Shown here: positions 9,178 through 16,686 of the stretch, piece by piece
How the letters are laid out: every line of letters starts with the position of its first letter
Numbering within the stretch: the first letter of the stretch is position 1
NCBI RefSeq assembly: GCF_003688555.1
Contig: NZ_REFR01000014.1
Coordinates: 248,001-312,000 of the forward strand
Length of the DNA: 64,000 nt
Direction: 5' to 3'
Source: Eilatimonas milleporae
GTDB lineage: Bacteria; Pseudomonadota; Alphaproteobacteria; Sphingomonadales; Kordiimonadaceae
Notes under the pieces: generated by a model
What the model was told of the DNA's origin: nothing
The model's database searches: none
The model's input: the letters and a program-made list of their open reading frames with translations, nothing else
Program-made: the position numbers and the translations under genes

Positions 9178-9536
9178 CTACTCAGCCCCGCTTCCGGCCC
9201 GTATCAGGATCATCACACATCGGCATTGCCGTTCTTTTTATCAACCCGCCATGCCCCTTTTCGCGCGTTTGGAGACACGGCACCCCGGACGGTAGCAAAG
9301 GCACCCGCGTCACGCAAAAAAATTGCCGCCTTTTCCGCCCCGTCCGGCAAAGCTTGCGCAGGTCCGACCGGATTGGTTAAACCCTTGGACGGGGACAGCC
9401 GCACCATATATGACACATGAACCGGACCAGTCATCCGGGCAGGCGCCCGGATCAGGACAGGCGGATCAAAACGTGCGGGCCAAAAACGGCAGGCCAAAAC
9501 GACGGGCCTTGCCGGTGAACAGGGAGAACTTCGCGT
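9178..9536 (+). promoter_or_regulatory. Intergenic region with candidate promoter and 5' hairpin for the DUF3126 gene
   Basis: This is a divergent spacer. TTGGAC at 9385-9390 and TATATG at 9407-9412, 16 bp apart, make a plausible sigma-70-type promoter reading toward the DUF3126 gene. A hairpin ATCCGGGC/GCCCGGAT at 9433-9452 would lie in the leader. Nothing else recognised. Confidence 0.35.
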
Positions 9537-9752
9537 ATGCGTGATATCGAAATCGCCAGATTGCAGAAATATCTGCGTGCAAAATTCGACAACAACCGCA
9601 TCAAACTGGCCAAACGCCCGAAAACCGACGATTCCGTCGAAGTGCTGCTGGATGACGAATTTCTCGCGGTCGTCTACCGCGACGATGACGAGGGCGAGAT
9701 TTCCTATCAGATCCACATGTGCGTCATCGAGGAAGACCTGCCGGAAATCTGA
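9537..9752 (+). CDS. DUF3126 family protein
   Basis: The 71-residue acidic protein matches DUF3126 (PF11324) over its full length: EIARLQKYLRAKF, KRPKTDDSVEVLLDDEF and a closing EISYQIHMCVIEEDLPEI. The family is small, cytoplasmic and nearly confined to alphaproteobacteria, with no known function. GGGAG sits before the start codon. After the stop, a loose run of GAAATCTGAT-like repeats covers 9745-9810. Confidence 0.85.
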   Translation: MRDIEIARLQKYLRAKFDNNRIKLAKRPKTDDSVEVLLDDEFLAVVYRDDDEGEISYQIHMCVIEEDLPEI

Positions 9753-9904
9753 TACAACCCGAAATCTGATCCAAGCTGAAATCCGACCCGACCGAAAATC
9801 CGATTCAGCCGGCAGAAAGGGGACGGCCGCCCGTCCCTCTTCGAGGTCCCCATACCTGACCCCCGGACCTGATCCTCAGGCCTCCCCCCGACTTACATTC
9901 AGAC

Positions 9905-11053
9905 CTACAGGGCTGCAATGTGGGCGGGGCTGATCTCCGCCACGGACCGGCATCCAAGCAGGGCCAGGTCCCGTTCCAGTTCGGCGCGGAACAGGCCCAG
10001 CATCCGCTCGACCCCGGCCTGCCCGCCGGCGGCCAGCGCATAGAGATAGGGCCGCCCGAACGAACAGGCCGTCGCCCCGAGGCCGAGGGCCTTCAGAACA
10101 TCGGTGCCCCGCCGCACACCGCCGTCCACGATCAGTTCCAGTTTGTTGCCGATGGCGTCGCGCATGGGCCGGATACAGTCGACCGGCGCCGGCGCGCTGT
10201 CGAGCTGGCGCCCTCCGTGATTGGAAATCATGACGGCGGTGGCGCCGATCTCGACCGCCCGCTTGGCATCGTCGGCCGACTGCAACCCCTTGATGACGAA
10301 GGGTCCGTCCCACTGTTCGGCCAGCCATGCGGCATCGTCCCACGTGACCGTGCGGTCGAACTGGCTGTTCACATAATCGATCAGCCCCATGGCCCCGCCG
10401 CCCAGGGCATCGACACGGTGCATCACATTCGCCAGCCGGAAATCGGGATCGCGCAGGAAATGGAGCGACCAGTGGGGATGCGCCAGAAAGCTCGCCAGGC
10501 TTTTCAGGGTCAGGCGCGGCGGCATGACCATGCCGGTGCGGTGGTCCCGTTCCCGGTTGCCGGCCAGCGGCGTGTCGACCGTCAGACACAACGCCTGAAA
10601 CCCCGCCGCCCTGGACCGTGTGACGAATTCTTTCGTCAGCTCGCGGTCTTTCAGGATGTAAACCTGAAACATCTTCGGCGCCGCCGTCGCCGCCGCGATG
10701 TCCTCAATGCTGCTGGTCCCGATTGTCGACAGGCTGTACAAAATATCGAACCGCTGCGCCGCCCTGGCGACGGCGATTTCCTTTTCATGGTGAAACAGGC
10801 GCGACATGCCGGTCGGCGACAGGAAAACCGGCATGGATATGCGCGTCCCCAGAAGGGATGTGGACAGGTCGATCTCGTCCACATCAACGAGATAGCGCGG
10901 CATCAGCTCGTATTTGGCAAAGGCGGACGCGTTGTTCGCCTTTGTCCATTCGTCGTCCGCCGCCCCGTCGATATAATGGAACAGCGGCGCGGGCAGACGC
11001 CGCTGTGCCAGGGCGCGCAAATCCATGACATTGTGACACTGGCCGAGCTTCAT
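9905..11053 (-). CDS. FMN-dependent alpha-hydroxy acid dehydrogenase (L-lactate dehydrogenase type)
   Basis: These flavoenzymes oxidise L-2-hydroxy acids such as lactate to the keto acid and pass electrons to quinone or oxygen. The 382-residue product has the FMN_dh pattern: LSPTGMSRLFHHEKE, LCLTVDTPLAGNRERD, VIKGLQSADDA and the active-site signature ISNHGGRQLD with the catalytic His and substrate-binding Arg. GGGAGG lies 5 nt before ATG 11053, which decides the start over an upstream in-frame codon at 11098. The substrate cannot be fixed; lactate, mandelate or glycolate are possible. It stands alone with convergent and divergent neighbours. Confidence 0.93.
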   Translation of the reverse strand: MKLGQCHNVMDLRALAQRRLPAPLFHYIDGAADDEWTKANNASAFAKYELMPRYLVDVDEIDLSTSLLGTRISMPVFLSPTGMSRLFHHEKEIAVARAAQRFDILYSLSTIGTSSIEDIAAATAAPKMFQVYILKDRELTKEFVTRSRAAGFQALCLTVDTPLAGNRERDHRTGMVMPPRLTLKSLASFLAHPHWSLHFLRDPDFRLANVMHRVDALGGGAMGLIDYVNSQFDRTVTWDDAAWLAEQWDGPFVIKGLQSADDAKRAVEIGATAVMISNHGGRQLDSAPAPVDCIRPMRDAIGNKLELIVDGGVRRGTDVLKALGLGATACSFGRPYLYALAAGGQAGVERMLGLFRAELERDLALLGCRSVAEISPAHIAAL

Positions 11054-11287
11054 ATCGCCTCCCCCATATCCGGGCGCCTGACTTGAGGCGCCGCCCATCC
11101 CGCATCACACGGGCCGGGCGCGCCAATGCAGGCTCGAGTATGGACGCCGGCACCACCGCGCGGCAAGGGGCTGCGAATAGCTGCGGATAACTGCCGATGA
11201 CGGCCCACGGCAGCCCCGCAAATCGACCGCCCAGGTCAGGCGGCCAGGTCAGCCGGTCAGATCAGGCGCTCAGGTCACCTGCCGGGA

Positions 11288-12727
11288 TCAGCCGTCAGCG
11301 CCGGTGCCGGTCCGGCGGAAATCCACATCGCTGTTGGCGACCATCCACAACAAAACGGCATAGGCGGCCACATTCTGGTCCAGCACCGCCGGATCGATCT
11401 TGTCCAGCGTATCGTCCGGCGTGTGATGCAGATCGAAATAATCGGTGCCGTCCTGAACCAGACGCAGCACCGGCATGCCCGCCCGGTTCAGCGGGATCAG
11501 GTCGGGGCCGCCGCTTGTGGCATTCTCCGGCCCCGGCGCGATGCCGAGCGGCGCCAGCAGACGGGCAATCCGCGCGGTCAGGGCGCGGCCCTCGTCCGAC
11601 ACAGGTCCGGTGTGCAGTTTCCATATCCGTTCGGCGCCGAAATCGCTTTCCGATCCGGTGACATGATTGGCGATCTCGTCCGCATGCGCCCTGGCATAGG
11701 CCTGGGCGCCCAGAAGACCGACTTCCTCCGCTCCCCACAGCACCAGTCGGATGGTCCGTTTCGGGGTCAGCCCAGCATCCCGGATCAGCTTGACCGCGGC
11801 CGTGGTGATAGCCACCCCGGCACCGTCGTCCACAGCGCCCGTCCCCAGATCCCAACTGTCCAGGTGGCCGCCGGTGATGACAATCTCGTCCGGGCGCTCG
11901 CTGCCTTTCAGGTCGACGATGACATTGCCGGACAGGGTCGTGCCCGCCACACGCGGTGTCAGGGTCAGCGAAACCGTCACCGGCGTGCCCCCGTCGGCGG
12001 CCAGCGCCACGATCCGCTCGATCTGGTCGGCATCGGGGTTGGACACGGCGGCCGCCGGGATGGGCGTCTGGCCGTCATTGAACCGGGTGCCGCCGGTGTG
12101 GGGAAAGCGCCGGCTGTCCGTCCCGATGGACCGGATCAGAATGGCCGCCGCCCCCTTTGCCGTCGCCATGGCCGGCCCCCGACGGCGCACATTGCCGAAA
12201 AAGCCGTAGGACGACCCGTCCTGCGTCTTGTCCATGGCATGGCCGACATAGACAATCTTGCCCGCGACGCTCTCGGCCGGCGCCTCGGCAAAATCCGCCA
12301 GCGTGGCGAAGGGAACAAGCGTCCCGGTGATCCCGTCAGGCCCGGTGGCCCCGGAATTGCCCAGCGCCGTCAGCAGCAGCGGCTGGGGATAGGGGCTGAC
12401 GATGGCGCCCGTCTCCAGCCCGCGCACCCATGTCGTCATCTCAAAGGGCTCCACCCGCACATCGTCAAAGCCGAGCGCCCGCAGTTTCGCCACCGCCCAG
12501 TCACGGGCGCGCGCTTCGTCGGGCGTCCCGGCCAGGCGCGGCCCCACTTCCGTCGTCAGGCTCTCGACGATGGCATAGGCCGCACTGCCCTCAAGCGCCC
12601 TGTCCCGCAGCAGGGCCGCCTGCCGCTCGGTCTCGGCCAAAGATGTCCGATCAGGCGCGGCCTGATCGTCGGCATTGCCGCCGGTGGCCAACAGAACAGC
12701 CGCCGCGATGACGGTAAACAGACGCAT
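11288..12727 (-). CDS. Secreted M28 family zinc aminopeptidase
   Basis: The 479-residue protein starts with a signal peptide (MRLFTVIAAAVLLATGGNA). A PA-type insert follows in the first half, and then the M28 di-zinc centre: GGHLDSWDLG (His), GAVDDGAGVA (Asp), GAEEVGLLG (Glu pair) and the last ligand in DLHHTPDDTLDK. It should remove N-terminal residues or dipeptides from peptides in the periplasm or outside the cell. ATG 12727 begins the signal peptide. It is not in an operon; 234 bp separate it from the dehydrogenase, with GGTCAG-like short repeats in that gap. Confidence 0.93.
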   Translation of the reverse strand: MRLFTVIAAAVLLATGGNADDQAAPDRTSLAETERQAALLRDRALEGSAAYAIVESLTTEVGPRLAGTPDEARARDWAVAKLRALGFDDVRVEPFEMTTWVRGLETGAIVSPYPQPLLLTALGNSGATGPDGITGTLVPFATLADFAEAPAESVAGKIVYVGHAMDKTQDGSSYGFFGNVRRRGPAMATAKGAAAILIRSIGTDSRRFPHTGGTRFNDGQTPIPAAAVSNPDADQIERIVALAADGGTPVTVSLTLTPRVAGTTLSGNVIVDLKGSERPDEIVITGGHLDSWDLGTGAVDDGAGVAITTAAVKLIRDAGLTPKRTIRLVLWGAEEVGLLGAQAYARAHADEIANHVTGSESDFGAERIWKLHTGPVSDEGRALTARIARLLAPLGIAPGPENATSGGPDLIPLNRAGMPVLRLVQDGTDYFDLHHTPDDTLDKIDPAVLDQNVAAYAVLLWMVANSDVDFRRTGTGADG

Positions 12728-12968
12728 GATACTTCTCCCCCAACATTAAATTATTTTCTGCAGTCAGCTCGTTATGGCCGCGCGCACGCTAGCGGGCCGG
12801 CGGTACTGACCGCAAGCCCTGTTTTCACGGGGCAAAGGCAGCGCCATGGAACCGGCGCCTCAACAGGAAGCCTGGCTTTGGGCTATCTGACGCTGGACGT
12901 TTTACCCTCGACGGCACACTCCGGACACATGGTCTATGGTGTAACGACACGCGATCGTCCCGCTTTTT

Positions 12969-13478
12969 TTACTGCGTATCCAGTACCACCTGCCTGGACG
13001 CGCCCGGCATGCGAAAATCATAAAATGTGATGATATGAACCGGTTTGCCCGGTGCCGCCGCCAGGGGAAAATCGATCGCCGTGGCCTTGACCGTCTGCCC
13101 CGTGCTCAGCAGCAGCAGCCCCCGGTTCAACGCCATGGTATTGCCGAGAACGATCTTGCGGATATGTTCCGCCTGGCTGTCGGGCGACACGTCGATCATG
13201 TCACCGAATCGCACGCCGCGTTTCAACTGGCCACGATAGAGGAAGGCCACGTCCTCGCCGACAATGCGGGCGATCATGTCGCTGCAGTCGGGCAACACCT
13301 CGGCCAGGGTCAGTTTGGCATGCCAGCCCCGCAAATCCTTGAAATCTATATCGTCTTTCCTCGGCGCCGGCGTTCGGGAAATCAGGCCGCGCCACCAGCC
13401 GGTCACGGCGTCAAGCGCCCCGAGCGACGGCAGATCGCGGTCAAGCGGACAATAGCGTTCGGCAAAGGTCCTCGACAT
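12969..13478 (-). CDS. PAS domain-containing protein (PF07310 type)
   Basis: The 169-residue protein resembles the PF07310 PAS-like family: WWRGLISRTPAPRKDDIDF, a central IVGEDVAFLYRGQLKRGVRFGDMI and C-terminal beta strands with GQTVKATAIDFPLA. Members are single-domain and may sense small ligands, but no partner or ligand is known. The family is expanded in Rhodospirillales- and Kordiimonadales-type bacteria. No output domain is present. Between its start and the MarR gene lies about 195 bp without a gene. Confidence 0.72.
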   Translation of the reverse strand: MSRTFAERYCPLDRDLPSLGALDAVTGWWRGLISRTPAPRKDDIDFKDLRGWHAKLTLAEVLPDCSDMIARIVGEDVAFLYRGQLKRGVRFGDMIDVSPDSQAEHIRKIVLGNTMALNRGLLLLSTGQTVKATAIDFPLAAAPGKPVHIITFYDFRMPGASRQVVLDTQ

Positions 13479-13673
13479 ACGGCTTTCCGGGAAATGGCAT
13501 GCACCCCATTATAACGCGGTACGCGCCAGAAAAGTACCGTCTTCGTCAGTGCCGGTTTTCCAGTATCGGCATAGATGCTCCACCCGGATGACCCGCTGCC
13601 CATGCTGCCGGACAGCAACGCGGAAAATCCTGAAGGTTCAGAGGATCGCCCCGGTTCATGCGGTCTTGCCGGT

Positions 13674-14153
13674 TCAGGCGGTCTTGTGTTCGATATCGCC
13701 GACCTCAAGGATCGGGGCGGCGTCGATATCCTCCGCGTCCATCATCGCCGCCACTCTTTGCAGCGATGCGGTCAACTGGGTGCGTTCCCATTCGTCCAGC
13801 TTCCGATATTCGCGCAGGAATCCCGCCTGCAGCAGTTCCGGGGCCGCCAGCAGCTTTTTCTGGCCGCCTTCCGTCAACAGGATTTCAACCACCCGCCGGT
13901 CCTTCGCCGACCGCTGTCGCGTCACAAGGCCGTTCTTTTCCAGCCGGTCGACGATCGAGGTGACCGTGGCCTGGCTGAGCACAATATCCCTGGCAATGGT
14001 CGACGGCTTGACGCACCCATGCCGCCGCACGCTTTGTAGCACCAGAAGTTGCGGTGCGGTGAGCCCGCTTGTCCGCACCAGCTTTTTGGAGTGCAGGTCG
14101 ATCGCGCGGGTGATCCGGCGCAGGGCGATCAGAATGTCATCATAGTCTGCCAT
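13674..14153 (-). CDS. MarR family transcriptional regulator
   Basis: The 159-residue protein has the winged-helix MarR core: LTAPQLLVLQSV, a recognition helix around DIVLSQATVTSIVDRLEKNGLV, and the wing with RSAKDRRVVEILLT. The N-terminal helix ITRAIDLHSKKL resembles EctR-like members that control ectoine genes, but no ectoine genes are present, so that assignment is not made. It is expected to act as a dimeric repressor. It lies 87 bp downstream of csaA on the same strand and may be the last gene of that transcript or independent. Confidence 0.88.
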   Translation of the reverse strand: MADYDDILIALRRITRAIDLHSKKLVRTSGLTAPQLLVLQSVRRHGCVKPSTIARDIVLSQATVTSIVDRLEKNGLVTRQRSAKDRRVVEILLTEGGQKKLLAAPELLQAGFLREYRKLDEWERTQLTASLQRVAAMMDAEDIDAAPILEVGDIEHKTA

Positions 14154-14240
14154 ACACTACCCTTTTGCTCTTGACCTGGCAGGCGTTGGTCTTTCCCTCA
14201 CCGTACCATACCCGGCTGCATGGACCGCACCGTGCAGGCG

Positions 14241-14612
14241 TCATGTCAGGCGCGTTCCGTCCGCCACCGCAGCATCGGGCAACACCAGAATGACGTCGCC
14301 GTCCTGTCCGGCAAACCCCAGCACCAGCACCTCCGAGCGCCAGGGCCCAATCTGGCGCGGCGGAAAATTGACCACCGCCAGGACCTGCCGTCCTTTCAGG
14401 TCATCAAGGCCGTAGCGACGTGTGATCTGCGCCGAGGACTTTTTGACCCCGACCCCCGGGCCGAAATCAATTTTCAGCTTATAGGACGGATTACGGGCCT
14501 GCGGAAAGGGCTCCGCCGCGATGATTGTCCCCACCCGGATATCGACTGCGAGGAAATCGGCGAACGAGATCTCGCCCATGGGCGGTTCCGACGGGTCAGT
14601 CACCGTGTGCAT
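14241..14612 (-). CDS. csaA: CsaA-type tRNA-binding protein
   Basis: CsaA is a dimeric OB-fold protein related to the tRNA-binding domain of MetRS, described as an export chaperone in Bacillus. The 123-residue product shows FLAVDIRVGTIIAAEPFPQARNPSYKL, RRYGLDDLKGRQVLAVVNFPPRQIG and VLVLGFAGQDGDVILVLPD, the complete family pattern. GGGAG is 6 nt before ATG 14612. The start lies inside the last codons of the sulfotransferase gene (17-nt overlap), so the two are likely translationally coupled. Confidence 0.93.
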   Translation of the reverse strand: MHTVTDPSEPPMGEISFADFLAVDIRVGTIIAAEPFPQARNPSYKLKIDFGPGVGVKKSSAQITRRYGLDDLKGRQVLAVVNFPPRQIGPWRSEVLVLGFAGQDGDVILVLPDAAVADGTRLT

Positions 14613-16614
14613 TGTCGTCTCCCGCTTTTTCAGACGCACCTGCGGCGAGCGGGCCGAGTACCGCCTTCAACGGGTCGAGCCACGGCGCGAACGGTTTCCA
14701 CGCGTCCAGACCTTTGGTGTTAATCGCCTCGCGTACCTGTTCCGACGACGCGGTGCGAATCGCCCGCTCGGTCTTGTGGAACGCCATGCACCGGCGCTCG
14801 AACGGCAGGCCGAGGAAATCGAGGATGCGGCGCACCTGCCCCTCGGTATCCGCGACAACATCCTCATAACGCACACGCAGAACCATGCCCGGCGCCGCGC
14901 GGTCGAAATGATCCATCAGGGCAGCATAGTCCCGGTAATACCGCCCAATGTCGGTCAGGTCGTAGGTAAACTCCTGCCCCTCGGCGAACAGCTGCTTGAA
15001 GCCGGAAAAGCAACAGGCCATCGCGTCACGCCGGGCGTCGATGATCCTGGCATTGGGCAGGATGCGTTTGATCAACCCGATATGGCGGAAATTGTTGGGC
15101 ATCTTGTCGGTGAAAAAGGGCGCGCTGCCCCGGTAAAGACGGGTGCCGTCAATATAGGCCGCGCCAAGGGCGCGGGCGTCCTCGTCCGACAGGGCGCCAA
15201 GACTGTCCGGATAGCGGTTACGCCCGATCCGCCCCCGCAGCCGGTGGGCGGTCGCCAGGATATGCGGCAGTTCAAGCGTACCGTCGATCAGGCTGTGGCT
15301 GGCCAGGATCTGCTCCAACAGGGTAGAGCCGGCGCGCGGCAGACCGACGACAAAGATGGGGTCGGGATCGGGGCAGCCGCCGCCCTCTGCGCAGCGTGAC
15401 AGGAAATCCGCATCGGCGACGCGGGCCTGGGCCGCCAGCTCCACCGCCATCCGGTCGGCGTCATAGCGGTTGGACCGTTTTTTCAGGGCATTCCCCTCGG
15501 CATAGCGGGCAAAGGCCGCCGCATAGTCGCCGTCGTCCTCACAGGCCTTGGCAAGGGCGAAGGACAGATGAACCCGCTCCGCCGGCAGAAGGCCGGGGCC
15601 GGCCAGAATATCCTCCATCCGCGCCCGCTCCACCGCTGTAAAGCGAAAGGTTTTGAGGTTGGCAAGCCCGTACCAGGCATCGCCGTGGGCCGGGCGGCGG
15701 TCGCAGGCCGCGCGGTAGGCGGCGACGGCCTCCGTCTGCCGGCCATGGGTCTTCAGGGCGTGCCCTTTCGAGGTCAGGGTCGCCGGATCGCCCGGCAGGG
15801 TCTCAAGCACCCGGTCGAACAGCGCGAGCGCCGCGTCGAAATCGCCCATATGCATGCTGTTGACCGCATGGTGCGACTGGAACACCGGATTGCCTGGGTC
15901 CTGCCCGATCAGCAGGCCGGACTGGGCGTGGGCTCTGTCGAACTTCTGCCGTTTGCGCAGCACATCCATATAATCCAGCCGCACCTGAACATTGTCCGGC
16001 TCGAACCCGGCGGCGCTTTCCAGCAGGAATTCCGCGTCGTCGAGAACGCCGAGCCGCACCCCGATATCGGCGAGCAGACGCATGGCCTCCACATGGTGCG
16101 GCGTCTTTTTGAGAAAGGCCCGGCAAAGGGTTTCCGCCTTCATCAGCCGTCCCTCGGAGACATGATTGATCACCGCCGCCAGGTCGCGCGGCAGGCGGGT
16201 TACACGCGCATGCTGGGCCTCTGCCTGCCGCGCCGCTTCACTCTCGCCGGTGCCCCGGTACAGATCGGCGAGCGCTTTCCAGCTGGCGTCCAGCGCCGGG
16301 TTGAACTGCACGGCGGCCCGATAGGCGCGGATAGCCTCCGCCCCATCGCCCCCGGCGCGCAGCAGGTGCCCCTCCTCCTGCCAGGCCCGGCCATATTCGG
16401 GCAGTGTCGCCTTCAGCGCCGTCAGCGCCGCCGCCGCCCTGTCGGGCGCCCCCAGATAGCGATGTGCAACCGCGCTCATATACAGGGCGTCGGTCACGGG
16501 CTCACCGACTGCGAGAAGCGGCGCCAGCCCCTCAAGCGCGGCGCTGAAACGCCCCGCCATGATGTCCCTTTGGGCCGCCTGCAGAATATCGGCTGTGGTC
16601 TCGGTATCCGTCAC
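14596..16614 (-). CDS. TPR-repeat sulfotransferase
   Basis: The N-terminal 400 residues are tetratricopeptide repeats (for example AEAIRAYRAAVQFNPALDAS). The C-terminal third is a PAPS-dependent sulfotransferase with the 5'-phosphosulfate loop VGLPRAGSTLLEQIL and the 3'-phosphate motif in DARRDAMACCFSGFKQLF. Such proteins transfer sulfate to a protein or glycan recruited through the TPRs. The gene follows the TonB-dependent receptor by 72 bp on the same strand, a pairing seen repeatedly in marine alphaproteobacteria. The acceptor is unknown. A strong hairpin at 16631-16660 lies in the gap and may set the ratio of the two products. Confidence 0.9.
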   Translation of the reverse strand: MTDTETTADILQAAQRDIMAGRFSAALEGLAPLLAVGEPVTDALYMSAVAHRYLGAPDRAAAALTALKATLPEYGRAWQEEGHLLRAGGDGAEAIRAYRAAVQFNPALDASWKALADLYRGTGESEAARQAEAQHARVTRLPRDLAAVINHVSEGRLMKAETLCRAFLKKTPHHVEAMRLLADIGVRLGVLDDAEFLLESAAGFEPDNVQVRLDYMDVLRKRQKFDRAHAQSGLLIGQDPGNPVFQSHHAVNSMHMGDFDAALALFDRVLETLPGDPATLTSKGHALKTHGRQTEAVAAYRAACDRRPAHGDAWYGLANLKTFRFTAVERARMEDILAGPGLLPAERVHLSFALAKACEDDGDYAAAFARYAEGNALKKRSNRYDADRMAVELAAQARVADADFLSRCAEGGGCPDPDPIFVVGLPRAGSTLLEQILASHSLIDGTLELPHILATAHRLRGRIGRNRYPDSLGALSDEDARALGAAYIDGTRLYRGSAPFFTDKMPNNFRHIGLIKRILPNARIIDARRDAMACCFSGFKQLFAEGQEFTYDLTDIGRYYRDYAALMDHFDRAAPGMVLRVRYEDVVADTEGQVRRILDFLGLPFERRCMAFHKTERAIRTASSEQVREAINTKGLDAWKPFAPWLDPLKAVLGPLAAGASEKAGDDNAHGD

Positions 16615-16630
16615 ATCCCTGACCCCGAAA

Positions 16631-16660
16631 TGCTTGTGGCGCCCGCAGGCGCCACAAGCA
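16631..16660 (-). terminator. 13-bp-stem hairpin between receptor and sulfotransferase
   Basis: TGCTTGTGGCGCC and its exact complement surround a 4-nt loop. On the minus strand only a short ATTTC follows, so it is a weak terminator, attenuator or mRNA 3'-end protector rather than a clear stop. Confidence 0.55.
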
Positions 16661-16686
16661 AGTGTCCTCCACGATCCTTCGCGCGG

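Noticed and set aside
13674-14153. EctR (ectoine regulator) assignment for the MarR protein
   Set aside because: Similarity in the first helix only; no ectoine genes in the window.
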